Shown: one piece after another, positions 53,958-63,223 of the stretch
How the letters are laid out: the number at the start of each line of letters is the position of its first letter
Position numbering within the stretch: position 1 is the first letter of the stretch
From: an uncultured Oscillospiraceae bacterium
Lineage (GTDB): Bacteria; Bacillota; Clostridia; Oscillospirales; Oscillospiraceae
Length of the DNA stretch: 64,000 bases
NCBI GenBank assembly: GCA_910589155.1
Contig: CAJURY010000002.1
Span: 1 to 64,000 of the forward strand
Reading direction: 5' to 3'
Notes under the pieces: model-generated
Database searches by the model: none
What the model was told of the DNA's origin: nothing
The model's input: the letters and a program-made list of their open reading frames with translations, nothing else
Made by a program: the position numbers and the translations under genes

Positions 53958-54476
53958 TTATTTATACAATTTTTCTATTCTTTTCAAAAGCTCCCGTTCC
54001 TGCATGAAAAACCGGCGGGCAATGGGCGGCGCCACCATCCCGGAGGCAATCATTTCCCGCAGTTTTTCCACCGTCACCCACCGGGCTTCCACGGTTTCGC
54101 CTGGCTGCAAGCGCAGTGCTTCCAATGGTACGTCTTTACACAAAAAATACAGGTCAAAGAAAGCGTCCCCTTCCTGAAAACTACCCATAAATGAAAATTC
54201 CTCTTCTTCTGCCCGGATGCCTGTTTCCTCATAGACTTCCCGCACAATGGCCTGCCGGCTGGTTTCCCCGGCCAGCACGCCGCCGCCGGAGTTTTCCCAT
54301 AAATTAGGGCTGGCTCGTTTTTCCGGAGCGCGCCGGGTCAGAAGAAGCCGACCTTTGCCGTCCGTAATCCAGACGCAGCTCACTAAGGTATATTCCCCTT
54401 TTTCTGTCGGCGTTCCCCGGGGTAGAACCTTTCCTGTAGGGGTTTTAGATGCATCGTAAATGTCGCAATATTCCAT
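53958..54476 (-). CDS. Nudix hydrolase
   Basis: The 172-residue protein has a complete Nudix box, GGVLAGETSRQAIVREVYEE followed by TGI (about 68-90), and an N-terminal half with DIYDASKTPTGKVLPRGTPT that resembles the IPP isomerase-like/YfcD Nudix subgroup. It should hydrolyse a nucleoside diphosphate-linked compound; the substrate is unknown. It is a single gene with its own terminator, between rpoB and a small divergent regulator. Confidence 0.9.
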   Translation of the reverse strand: MEYCDIYDASKTPTGKVLPRGTPTEKGEYTLVSCVWITDGKGRLLLTRRAPEKRASPNLWENSGGGVLAGETSRQAIVREVYEETGIRAEEEEFSFMGSFQEGDAFFDLYFLCKDVPLEALRLQPGETVEARWVTVEKLREMIASGMVAPPIARRFFMQERELLKRIEKLYK

Positions 54477-54683
54477 TCCTGATCGTTCCTTTTTTCAAGC
54501 ATTATCATTCCTCACTCAAATTGATTGCAATATGAGGGGTGATAGAATCATTTTCCCGCAATTTGTTTCAAATTCTCAACAAAAACCACACTTTTCTACA
54601 AATTCTGAGGCGCACCGCATAGTATTTTCCTCTTTTTCCCATTAGAATCATGTTGCAACTTTACAAGTGGAAAGAGGATCAAC

Positions 54684-54935
54684 ATGACTTGCAATCCAAA
54701 CCCAATGAAAGACGTTCTGGCCGCCAATATGAAAAGTTATCGCAAACACCAGCGGTACTCCCAGTTTGAGATGGCCGAAAAATTGCAAATGTCTGTACGC
54801 TCCTATGCCGATGTTGAGCGAAAGGTCAGCCTTTGCAGCACAAGAACTTTTGTGCATTTTCTGCTTCTGTGTAGCGATGAACAAATTAACCAGCTCATTC
54901 AAGAACTGCGGGAAGCAGACACAATCGTTACTTAA
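54684..54935 (+). CDS. Small XRE-family helix-turn-helix protein
   Basis: The 83-residue protein consists of little more than the DNA-binding domain: MKDVLAANMKSYRKHQRYSQ, FEMAEKLQMSVRSYADVERK and a C-terminal helix. AGAGGA sits five bases before the ATG. Neighbours do not reveal a target. A hairpin follows at 54955-54989. Confidence 0.82.
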   Translation: MTCNPNPMKDVLAANMKSYRKHQRYSQFEMAEKLQMSVRSYADVERKVSLCSTRTFVHFLLLCSDEQINQLIQELREADTIVT

Positions 54936-54954
54936 AAGATTCCATATTCTCGCG

Positions 54955-54989
54955 AAAGCGGCTGCCGCAAGGTCTACGGCAGCCGCTTT
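54955..54989. terminator. Hairpin between convergent small XRE and kinase genes
   Basis: AAAGCGGCTGCCG (54955-54967) pairs with CGGCAGCCGCTTT (54977-54989). The T tract is weak on both sides, so termination strength is uncertain. Confidence 0.55.
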
Positions 54990-55016
54990 CCATATGTTTC
55001 AATAATTTTTGCAAAA

Positions 55017-57968
55017 TCAAGCGGGGTTTACAAGGGTAAATTCGCAGGACTTTACAAAGCGGGAGTCAAAATAAATCTCCAATGTATAATCGCCAGGCTC
55101 AGATATACTGGGCATACTGCCGGTAAAGTGCCGCTGCTGCCACATGGTTTCCCAGTTTACCGTTTCTACTGTGGTATCGATCACCTTACCCTGGCTGTCT
55201 TTGAGCACGTACATCGCCTTGTAGGTTTGGCTACCTCCCCAATAGTTCGCGGGAGCCAAAAGCACAAAGCTCAAATCCTGCGCTGTGGTAAACACCGTTT
55301 GACTGCCCGCGCTGATCCAGCGGCTCTGCCAACCTTCATAACCCGGCGTTTCCATCAAAAATAGATACATCACACTGGGAGAGATATTATAGTCCGTAAA
55401 GTCCCCCGCGGCCTGCCCTTCAATGGTGAAGCTTGCGTTGGATACCGTTCCGTTGTCCGCCGTTTGCAAATGGAAGGAATAGCTCACGCCGGGAAGCGCT
55501 GGGCCGATGATAATGGAATTTTCCGTTACAGTTTTTGAAACAGGCGTATCCGGCGCATCGCTGGTGGTATAGGTCACAATCCAGCCGGAAGGCGGGTAGC
55601 CCTCATACTCCCAACTCACCGCCAATTCTCCCTGGTTTGTCACAGAATAGGCGTGATCCGTAATAACAATGGGGTTAGCGGACAAGGACACGTTGACCGC
55701 CTTGGTCATACCCGCCGCCGTCACCTCTACCACATATCCGCAGGTTGGATCCAGATCGTGGAAGGTCGCCGTACAGCCGACAACCTCCTGGGTTACGGAA
55801 TAGTCGCTATCCGGGCAGTAGCACCGCACCGTCCACCGCTCCACGCTGGGCTGCGGCTGTTCCCAAACCGCGGTGAACGATGTGCCTGTGCAGTCTGTTA
55901 GACGCAGGTTCTTCGCCACAAGCACAGTGGCAGCCTTATAAGTCAACTCGTTGTCGCCTAATAGCAAATTCCCATTTTTATCCGCCAGACGGAACGTATA
56001 GGTCTTACCAACCGTCAGTCCAAAAATGGTACCGCTATGGCCAGTGATTACAGACTTCTTTTGCTCCGCTTCCTTGCCCTCCTCGTTGTAAAGCACGACC
56101 CAGGACTCAGACTCCGGGCCGTCCGGGGTAAAGCTCAAAATAATCGAGCCGTTCTCGCTGCCTACAACCGCCGACATGCTGATCACCTTCGCCACGTTTT
56201 CCGTGGTATAGCTGGCAACCGTACTGCCTGTCAGCTTATGGAAGCCCGCCACATTCAGCGTAATCGTGTATTGCGTCCCCGGCCGGAGATTGTCAAAGGT
56301 CACAACGCCGTTTACAGGAATTGCGCTGCGCGTGCTGCCGTAGGTGTTGGTGCACACCACGAGAATGTCTTTATCCTCCGCTTTCGTCTGGAAGCTTACT
56401 TGCATACAGTCGGTCTTGTCCGCAGTTATGCGCAAATTGGATACCGGGATACAGTAATAATACGCATAGAATACGTATCCCACAGCCGCTAAGACTACCG
56501 TCACCAATAACATGACCAGTGCTGGCAGCCATCCGGTCTTTTTTTCCTTGCCGTTTAGCCGTTCCGCTTCCTTGCGCGCCTTACGATCGGCTTTCGCCTC
56601 GGCTTTTTCCCTGGCTCTACGCGCTTTTCTCTCTTCGCGGGTCTCTTTTTCCGCAGTTCTTCTGCGTCTGGTCGTCACAGGGGGTTCCGCCACTGCTTCC
56701 CGCTCAGGTTCGCTTTCCTCCTGGGACGCCTGCTTGATTTCCTCTGTAAAAAGAATTTCATCATTCTTTTCCAAGCGAACCGCCGTATCAGGCGTCGGTA
56801 AGTCCGCCAGCTTCTCCATTTTATCCATCCGATCCTCAACCGGCATACTGTTCACCGGCTCAGGTTCCACCGGCGCGCTTGCAATCGGCGCGCTTGCAAT
56901 CGGCGCGCTGGACGCCGCTGTTTCCTCCGCCGTCGTCTCTTCTGCCGTTGTTTCTTCCGCCGCTTCAGACTGCGGCGTATCGGTTTCTTCTTGCTCCGCC
57001 GCGTCCGCTGCATTCTGCTCTTTTTTGATCTCTACTCTGGGCAGACCAATCAGAGAATCGTTCACCGCGTTGCGCTGCATATAAGAGATCAAAGCCTGTC
57101 CCATTTCTCCAGGGGTCAGCCAACGATCCTCCGGGTTAAAGGCGCAGGCCTTTAAAATAATCGCCGATAATTCATAATCGGCATAGACCGGCCGGGAAAA
57201 TTTTTCGCCGGATAGCCGGCGCTTGCGCGCTTCTTCCACGCTGCACGCATCCTCAAAAGGATACTTGCAATCGTTATAAACCCAATACAGCACCATGCCC
57301 AAGGCATAAATGTCCACCGTAGCGTTCAGGCCAGACATAAAATCCTGCACCTCCGGCGCGGTACAAGGACTTAGATACTTGTCAGGGAAGGTCGCATATT
57401 TTAAGCTATCCAGAGGCACAAAGCCCAAATCGCCGATCTGGAACTGCCGCTGGCTGTTGATAAAAATATTTTCCGGCTTTAAATCCTGATACAGATATCC
57501 AGCCTGGTGGCAGTCGCTCAGCGCGACGGTTAAATCAATACCAAGATTAACAGCGTTCAAATGCGTCAGGGCGTTTTTCTTGGCGTAAGCCGCCAGCGTC
57601 ACCTGAAATGTGCTGAGAATATAAATATTATAACCAATTCCATCTTCTTTTGGTTCAACTTGATACCCGCAAAACGGAGCAAAGCCAGACCTTTGCACCA
57701 ACTGCTGTTGCAATTCCAGCTCTGTGCGCAGCTCCCGCGCCACATGCTGATAATACGCTTTCACTTCTCCCTCGTTGGCGCAGGCGCCTGTGAGCAGCAG
57801 AGCCTCTACCTGCGACGACGACTCAGGTATGGAAATCCGTTTCAGGACATATTTCTCTTTTGTCGCGGTGTGTGTGGCCTGGTAGCAGACCACGCCGCTG
57901 TGGCTGTCCATGGGCGCTCCCACTTCAAAACCATCCATCAAAGGAGACACCGCTTTTATTTCCGACAA
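55017..57968 (-). CDS. Transmembrane Ser/Thr protein kinase with extracellular fibronectin-like repeats
   Basis: The 983-residue protein starts at a TTG (AGGAGG eight bases upstream). The kinase domain (about 12-300) has the ATP lysine in YVLKRIS (Lys43), catalytic loop YQDLKPENIF (Asp162), metal loop GDLGF (Asp180) and TAPEV, so it looks active. An acidic, Ala/Glu-rich linker with TAEETTAEETAA and APIASAPIASAP repeats follows, then a basic stretch, one membrane segment (about 480-505) and about four beta-sandwich repeats of fibronectin-III type (for example LRPGTQYTITLNVAG, LTVGKTYTFRLADKNG, LDPTCGYVVEVTAAG). It probably senses the cell surface. No partner phosphatase is adjacent. Confidence 0.92.
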   Translation of the reverse strand: MSEIKAVSPLMDGFEVGAPMDSHSGVVCYQATHTATKEKYVLKRISIPESSSQVEALLLTGACANEGEVKAYYQHVARELRTELELQQQLVQRSGFAPFCGYQVEPKEDGIGYNIYILSTFQVTLAAYAKKNALTHLNAVNLGIDLTVALSDCHQAGYLYQDLKPENIFINSQRQFQIGDLGFVPLDSLKYATFPDKYLSPCTAPEVQDFMSGLNATVDIYALGMVLYWVYNDCKYPFEDACSVEEARKRRLSGEKFSRPVYADYELSAIILKACAFNPEDRWLTPGEMGQALISYMQRNAVNDSLIGLPRVEIKKEQNAADAAEQEETDTPQSEAAEETTAEETTAEETAASSAPIASAPIASAPVEPEPVNSMPVEDRMDKMEKLADLPTPDTAVRLEKNDEILFTEEIKQASQEESEPEREAVAEPPVTTRRRRTAEKETREERKARRAREKAEAKADRKARKEAERLNGKEKKTGWLPALVMLLVTVVLAAVGYVFYAYYYCIPVSNLRITADKTDCMQVSFQTKAEDKDILVVCTNTYGSTRSAIPVNGVVTFDNLRPGTQYTITLNVAGFHKLTGSTVASYTTENVAKVISMSAVVGSENGSIILSFTPDGPESESWVVLYNEEGKEAEQKKSVITGHSGTIFGLTVGKTYTFRLADKNGNLLLGDNELTYKAATVLVAKNLRLTDCTGTSFTAVWEQPQPSVERWTVRCYCPDSDYSVTQEVVGCTATFHDLDPTCGYVVEVTAAGMTKAVNVSLSANPIVITDHAYSVTNQGELAVSWEYEGYPPSGWIVTYTTSDAPDTPVSKTVTENSIIIGPALPGVSYSFHLQTADNGTVSNASFTIEGQAAGDFTDYNISPSVMYLFLMETPGYEGWQSRWISAGSQTVFTTAQDLSFVLLAPANYWGGSQTYKAMYVLKDSQGKVIDTTVETVNWETMWQQRHFTGSMPSISEPGDYTLEIYFDSRFVKSCEFTLVNPA

Positions 57969-58139
57969 ATCTATCGCCTCCTTACATCGACTCTATTCTA
58001 TGATACGCCAAAATGAAGAAAAATGCAACATAAAGATGAAAAACTACAGAAAAATTTACTCGCTGGCCGAATCGCGTCTTTTGCTTCTCTTTATAAAGAG
58101 GTTTTTTCAAAAACTTTACACTTCTATTGTGGAATCGAC

Positions 58140-58168
58140 TTGTATTATCTGAAAAAAAATGGTATGAT
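58140..58168 (+). promoter_or_regulatory. Promoter of the zinc-ribbon/BIG2 protein gene
   Basis: TTGTAT (58140-58145) and TATGAT (58163-58168) are 17 bases apart, about 46 bases before the start codon. Confidence 0.65.
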
Positions 58169-58213
58169 AAATTATAGTATCTATAGCGCATCTGCGCTGG
58201 AACGGAGGAACAA

Positions 58214-59350
58214 ATGAGTAAAATCACCTGTGAATATTGCGGCACCGCCTATAAAAGCACCGCCAAGGAATGCCCCTTGTGCGGCAATCAAAATCCGCAG
58301 TTGGATGAAAATACCCCGGAAGAAAATGAACTTTCCAGAAAGAGCGGAAAATTCTCCGCCAAAGGCGCAGCCGGGGAACATCCGGTTTTTGAAGAGCCGC
58401 TTTCTGAGGAAGAAGAGGAGGAACGCTATTATCAGCGCCAGCAGGCCAAAAACAGAGCCAGAATCACCTGCTCCGTATTGGGTGTGATCGCGCTGATTCT
58501 GGGGCTTTATATTGGCTACCGCTTTTTGCGGCCGCATCTTTCTACCCCTGCGCCCCGTCCTTCTCAGGCAACCACCACGCCCATCGCCTGCACCAACTTG
58601 ATTGTGGAGCAAAGCGAATTGACCCTTGCCGCCGCCGGAGAAAAGCAAACCATACACGTGCGTCTGGAGCCTGCGGACACTTCCGATAAAGTCGCGTTTT
58701 CCGTGGCGGATAGCGGCATAGCCACAGTGGACGCTTCCGGCGTCGTCACCGCCGTTGCGCAGGGTGAAACCACAGTATCCATCGCCTGCGGCGCGTTCCG
58801 CAAGGCGTGCAAAATCCACTGTAGCTTTGCCGATTCTCAGCCCAGCAGCGACCCCACCAACGACACTACTCCGGTAGATAGCAGCAACTGGTCGCTGACC
58901 TCTGAAGATTTTACCCTGTTTTACGCCGGGGATTCCGCCACCTTGCGGGTCAACGGTCTGGCGGACGAAGTCGTTACCTGGGAAAGCGACGACCCCAAAA
59001 TCGCCACAGTAGACGGCGGCAAGGTCACGGCTGTTTCCAGCGGCACCACCACCATTCACGCAAAAATTGGCGGCGCGGATCTTCCCTGCACCGTCCGCTG
59101 CAAATTTGAAGATTCCAGCGCAGGCAACGGCAAACTGAGTCACACAGACGTGAGCATCGATGTAGACGAAGGCTTCAACATCAGTCTCACTGTCAACGGC
59201 GTGAAAGAAGAACCTGTCTGGGCGTCTGAAGACGAGAGCATCTGCACGGTTGACGCCACCGGCCGGGTTACCGGCAAAAAAAGCGGCAAAACCTATATTA
59301 CCGCTGAATACGAAGGCGCGACCTATACCTGCGTCGTGTACGTTCGATAA
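58214..59350 (+). CDS. Membrane protein with N-terminal zinc ribbon and extracellular BIG2 (Ig-like) repeats
   Basis: The 378-residue protein begins with a zinc ribbon (ITCEYCGTAYKSTAKECPLC), then an acidic cytoplasmic stretch, one membrane segment (about 80-102) and three bacterial Ig-like (BIG2) repeats. These are recognised by VAFSVADSGIATVDASGVVT, VTWESDDPKIATVDGGKVTA and PVWASEDESICTVDATGRVT. It is divergent from the Ser/Thr kinase, and both have a cytoplasmic domain, one membrane pass and beta-sandwich exteriors, so they may belong to one surface-sensing unit. No catalytic motif is seen. Confidence 0.88.
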   Translation: MSKITCEYCGTAYKSTAKECPLCGNQNPQLDENTPEENELSRKSGKFSAKGAAGEHPVFEEPLSEEEEEERYYQRQQAKNRARITCSVLGVIALILGLYIGYRFLRPHLSTPAPRPSQATTTPIACTNLIVEQSELTLAAAGEKQTIHVRLEPADTSDKVAFSVADSGIATVDASGVVTAVAQGETTVSIACGAFRKACKIHCSFADSQPSSDPTNDTTPVDSSNWSLTSEDFTLFYAGDSATLRVNGLADEVVTWESDDPKIATVDGGKVTAVSSGTTTIHAKIGGADLPCTVRCKFEDSSAGNGKLSHTDVSIDVDEGFNISLTVNGVKEEPVWASEDESICTVDATGRVTGKKSGKTYITAEYEGATYTCVVYVR

Positions 59351-59440
59351 ACAAAAAGTTCTGATTCTCTGAATTCTCTTTTCATCAGTATGCCCCGCCA
59401 GAGCCAAGCAATTACAAAAATGCTTTGAGGTATAGCAAAA

Positions 59441-59468
59441 AGCCATCGGCACTGCCGGTGGCTTTTTT
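59441..59468 (+). terminator. Terminator after the BIG2 protein gene
   Basis: AGCCATCGGC (59441-59450) pairs with GCCGGTGGCT (59454-59463) with one G-T pair, followed by TTTTTAT. Confidence 0.85.
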
Positions 59469-59638
59469 ATACAAAAAATTGGAAGCATTCCGCGAAATCC
59501 CCAATCAGTCAAATTATTACCTGCAAGGTTCTTGCATATTGCGCTTAATTCAGGCAAAGCTATGGTTGCGGTCACGAATCTGACTTTTCCAGACAGAAAA
59601 TAACCGCAAATCAAAAAACGAAAAGGAGAAAATGAATT

Positions 59639-59836
59639 ATGACTAGCAGCAACAACCAGATCAACATCCCCGAAGCTCGCGCCGCTATGGACAAGTTTAA
59701 GATGGAGGCTGCCTCCGAGGTAGGCGTAAACCTGAAGGAAGGCTACAACGGCGATTTGACTGCTCGTGAAGCAGGTTCCGTGGGCGGCCAGATGGTCAAG
59801 AAGATGATCGAGGCTTACGAAAAGGGTCTGAAGTAA
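59639..59836 (+). CDS. Alpha/beta-type small acid-soluble spore protein
   Basis: The 65-residue protein matches the SASP alpha/beta family (NIPEARAAMDKFKMEAASEV, GVNLKEGYNGDLTAREAGSV, GGQMVKKMIEAYEK). It coats and protects DNA in dormant spores and is degraded at germination by GPR at the conserved Glu-Ala site in KMEAASE. AAAGGAG precedes the ATG. A GCATA (near 59534) and an AAGCTA further on loosely resemble a sigma-G promoter, with imperfect spacing. It is the clearest sign that the organism sporulates. Confidence 0.95.
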   Translation: MTSSNNQINIPEARAAMDKFKMEAASEVGVNLKEGYNGDLTAREAGSVGGQMVKKMIEAYEKGLK

Positions 59837-59854
59837 GGATCTTTTGGAGAGAAA

Positions 59855-59885
59855 GAGGCGGCACGATTGCGTGCCGCCTCTTCTT
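59855..59885 (+). terminator. Terminator after the spore protein gene
   Basis: GAGGCGGCACG (59855-59865) pairs with CGTGCCGCCTC (59870-59880) around ATTG, followed by TTCTT. Confidence 0.85.
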
Positions 59886-59944
59886 AGCATGTCTAAAAAG
59901 CAGCGATTTTATCCTACAAGGAGCCACAGCTCACCGTCACCGTC

Positions 59945-62900
59945 TCATGAAAAAGACTGCAAAATTTCTGCAAAGGCAGCGCCGTCCAAATACCCCCGCT
60001 CCGCAAGCGCCTGAGAAAGCGCCTCTAAAGCCCGTTCATGTTCCCGTAAATATGCGACTGCCAGTTCCATCTGCTCGTCCAGAAGTTCCTTCGCTTCTTG
60101 CAGTACCGCCGCGCCAAGCGGCCCTGCCAGCGCCTTTTCCGGCTCCATGACGACTGTTCCAAGGGTTTTCCCCATCCCCCAGCAGCAGAGCATCTTCAGG
60201 CAGTCCTGGGTGGCGACCGCAAGATCCGCAGCCGCGCCGCTGGAAAGACCATTTTCCTCTCCATAGCGTACGAGTTCCGCCGCTCTGCCTCCCAACGCGC
60301 ACTGAAGCTGCAAAAACGCCTCCTGCTTTGTGTAAACGCTTCTGCGCCCTGCCTGCGGCTGCATATAGCCGCCAAAGCCGCTTCTGGACGCAACAGTCAA
60401 ATAAGCCGGCGCCTTTCCCGCCTGATAGCTCAGCAGCCCATGCCCCGCTTCATGCAGCGCCGCCCGCTCCAACAACGCCCCGGTTTTTTCTTCGCTGGCT
60501 CCGCCGCGCAAGACCTCTTCCAGCATTTCGTCCGTGGCCTTGCCATTTTCCTGAAGCGCCCGCCGCATGGCTCGCTCAGCCGCCGCTTCCAGCGACGCCA
60601 GACTCATGCCATGGGAACGCAGGGCAAGGCGAATCAGTCCTTCCTGAGACAGCTCCAATAATTTGCGTTTCCCCGCTAACTGCTCCAAAAACTGCCGACG
60701 CTGAGCGCAGTCCGGCAGTTCCAGCTTCAGACAGCGGTCAAACCGCCGTACCAGCCCCGGCGCAAGGCAACGGGAGCTTCCCGGCTCTACGGCATAGTTG
60801 GTCGCCGCCAACACAAATACCGGCCTTCCGGGGTAACCGCTAAAGCCATCCATTTCCGACAGCAGCGCGTTACAGATTTCTCCGATTCCCGCACTGTCCT
60901 CTCCGGTACGCTGTCTGCCAATGGCGTCGATTTCATCAATAAAAATCACCGCCGGGGCATACCGCCGCGCCATAGCAAAAAGCTCATGTATGGCCGCCGC
61001 GCCTTCTCCCGCATACCGTCGGATGAAAGAATCTCCCTCCACAGGCAAAAACGCCGCCTGAGACTCCGCCGCCACGGCCTTGGCAAGTAATGTTTTGCCA
61101 GTGCCGGAAGGTCCATACAAAAGCAGTCCTCTCGGTGGGCGAAGCCCCGCCTGACGCAAGGCGGCGGGCTGCTTTAGCGCCAGTAGCGCCTCTTGCAGCT
61201 CCATCTTTGCTTCCTCCAAGCCGATCACATCCGCAAAAGTTACAGACTGCTCCTGCCGCAAAAAGCGCGCTCTGTCCGCGGCAATCACATCCCGCACCAC
61301 GCGAAAATCATACAGTAAGATCCGCGCTTCCCGTCCATCCGGGGAAATGGTTTGAGCAGTACCGTAGCGCAAAGCCCGGCTGCTTCTGCCCAATCCCTCC
61401 ACACAGCGCTGCTGGAAAATCTGCCGCTTGATCTGGCGCAGCCTTTCTGCAAGCCAACGGTCCTGCACCAGCACATCCCAAACGCCGGTGGTGGTAAAGG
61501 TCATCAGCGCCTCCGCGTCAAAATCCAGCGCAGGGGTATCCAGCAAATACACGGGCACTTGGGGGTACTTTCGGCGCACCAAATCCAAAAACAGCCGCCC
61601 CTGACTTTGAATATCCTCCAAATTCATGGGGCTTTGCCACCCTTGCTCCAGGCCGCAGGCCAAGTCAACCAACACAAAGGCAGGCATTCGCTCTTTCAGC
61701 CACTTTTCCCCCTGCGCACGACGATCCGTCTGCAATACGCCCCCTGCCATGGCAGGCATTGCAACCTCCCGCCCGGCAAAAACCAGAATTTCCTGCGACT
61801 CCCCGCCTCCAAACAGCGCCGCAAGCCTTGGATCCTTCGGCGTTTCCACGGAAATGGAAATACGCTCTAGGGTCATTGCCTTGCCAGTCTTTGCTCCCAA
61901 AAGCCGGAAAAATTCGTACAATTCATCGGTAAAAAAGGCATTTGCCCTTCTGCGCATACTTCTCGCGTCTCCATGGCTACCTTCGGCAAACAGCAGCGCG
62001 GAAGAAACGCCCGGATCGATTTCTATCTCAATGCCAAAGGTCTCGGTAAAGCGTTTCCGGCTTTCCTCCAGCTCCCGCAGGGCAATTTGCAGCAGCACAT
62101 GGGCGGAAAGCGCCCGGAACATCACCACGTTGCCGGAAGCAAACCGGGAACAAATCGCCGGCGGAAAATGGGGTTCGCCGGTAAAAGGATCCCGGTCGGT
62201 TCCCAGAGCTTCCATGACAACCTGTCGGGACAACTCCCCGCCGTCGGCGTTTTCGTAAAGCTGGCGGCCTGCGTTGGTGGTAAAAATGAGAATGACGTCC
62301 CGGAAGCTGACCTCCTGATCTGTGTAGCTGTCCCGAAGGCGGCCCGCATCCAAAATCTGCAAAAACAGATGAATAATCGAGCGGTGCGCCTTTTCAATCT
62401 CATCAAAAAGCAGCACGCAATGGGGATGCTTTGCGACAAAGCCTGTCATATTGCCGGATTTTCCGTTTTTATACACCGGATCCGACCCGGAAAACTCCAA
62501 ATTTGCCCCCTCATAACCATACTCGCTCATGTCAAAGCGACAAAAGGGCAATCCCAGCGCGCTGGCCGCCTGCTCCGCCAGAAACGTTTTGCCTACGCCG
62601 GGTTTTCCCGCAAACAAAAACGTCGCTCTGGGGCGATACCGTTTGGGGTTGGATATCGCCTGCAATTCGGCCTGAAAAAAGCCCTGTACAAAATCCCGCA
62701 CCGCGTGCTCCTGCCCGAAAACATTTTCCAGCAAGGTTTTGCGGATCCGCTTGGTTTTTTCAATGATGTTTGCAATCGCCGCCGTCCCCACGCCGGCCGC
62801 TATGGTCTTTTGCGCGTCAGGGCGCAGAAAGCTGGCGATAAAAGGGGTAGGCGCTTGCAGAAGCGCCAAAAAAGCGTCTTTTGCAGCAAGGGCGTTTTGA

Positions 62901-63202
62901 CTTTTCTCTCTGGCAGCAAAAAGTAACTGCTGAAGCTGAATAAAATCCCTGGGGCTTCCCGCCTTCGTCTTTGCCAGCGCATCCGGCAGAGCGGATACCT
63001 GCCCGGCGTCCAGCGTCGTATAAGCTTTTACCAGCTTTTCCAGCTCCAGTCGCTCCTCCAAAGGCGTATCCTCTGAAAAAGCCGCCTCCAAGCAGGCGCA
63101 AAACAGATGATCCGCGCTCATGCATCCATGCCTCAGCGCTTTTTGCAGCGCTTCCGCCCGCGTCAAAGCGGCGATAAACAATTTTGTATTTTTTCCGTTC
63201 AT
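59945..63202 (-). CDS. Hybrid AAA+ protease: Clp-type AAA+, receiver-like segment, FtsH-type AAA+ and M41 peptidase
   Basis: From ATG 63202 (AGG six bases upstream) the protein has 1085 residues. An N-terminal helical part (1-160) resembles Clp N-domains. A ClpA/B-like AAA+ module has Walker A GKPGVGKT (near 199) and Walker B LLFDEIEKAH (near 263). A segment at about 455-620 (ILVFAGREV, PAFVLVDLACG, PVYLLDTPALDF) has receiver-like alternation. A second AAA+ module of FtsH type has Walker A GPSGTGKT (near 697), Walker B VIFIDEIDAIG (near 752) and RRFDR. An M41 domain has HEAGH (917-921) and a third ligand in AAADLAVAT (Asp994). There are no membrane segments, unlike FtsH. All catalytic residues look intact. 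Confidence 0.9.
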   Translation of the reverse strand: MNGKNTKLFIAALTRAEALQKALRHGCMSADHLFCACLEAAFSEDTPLEERLELEKLVKAYTTLDAGQVSALPDALAKTKAGSPRDFIQLQQLLFAAREKSQNALAAKDAFLALLQAPTPFIASFLRPDAQKTIAAGVGTAAIANIIEKTKRIRKTLLENVFGQEHAVRDFVQGFFQAELQAISNPKRYRPRATFLFAGKPGVGKTFLAEQAASALGLPFCRFDMSEYGYEGANLEFSGSDPVYKNGKSGNMTGFVAKHPHCVLLFDEIEKAHRSIIHLFLQILDAGRLRDSYTDQEVSFRDVILIFTTNAGRQLYENADGGELSRQVVMEALGTDRDPFTGEPHFPPAICSRFASGNVVMFRALSAHVLLQIALRELEESRKRFTETFGIEIEIDPGVSSALLFAEGSHGDARSMRRRANAFFTDELYEFFRLLGAKTGKAMTLERISISVETPKDPRLAALFGGGESQEILVFAGREVAMPAMAGGVLQTDRRAQGEKWLKERMPAFVLVDLACGLEQGWQSPMNLEDIQSQGRLFLDLVRRKYPQVPVYLLDTPALDFDAEALMTFTTTGVWDVLVQDRWLAERLRQIKRQIFQQRCVEGLGRSSRALRYGTAQTISPDGREARILLYDFRVVRDVIAADRARFLRQEQSVTFADVIGLEEAKMELQEALLALKQPAALRQAGLRPPRGLLLYGPSGTGKTLLAKAVAAESQAAFLPVEGDSFIRRYAGEGAAAIHELFAMARRYAPAVIFIDEIDAIGRQRTGEDSAGIGEICNALLSEMDGFSGYPGRPVFVLAATNYAVEPGSSRCLAPGLVRRFDRCLKLELPDCAQRRQFLEQLAGKRKLLELSQEGLIRLALRSHGMSLASLEAAAERAMRRALQENGKATDEMLEEVLRGGASEEKTGALLERAALHEAGHGLLSYQAGKAPAYLTVASRSGFGGYMQPQAGRRSVYTKQEAFLQLQCALGGRAAELVRYGEENGLSSGAAADLAVATQDCLKMLCCWGMGKTLGTVVMEPEKALAGPLGAAVLQEAKELLDEQMELAVAYLREHERALEALSQALAERGYLDGAAFAEILQSFS

Positions 63203-63223
63203 CGTCAACCTGTTCTCCCGCAA

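Noticed and set aside
58181..59890. A 569-codon minus-strand open frame over the BIG2 and spore protein genes
   Set aside because: Both sense genes have clear family motifs, ribosome-binding sites and terminators; the antisense frame has none.
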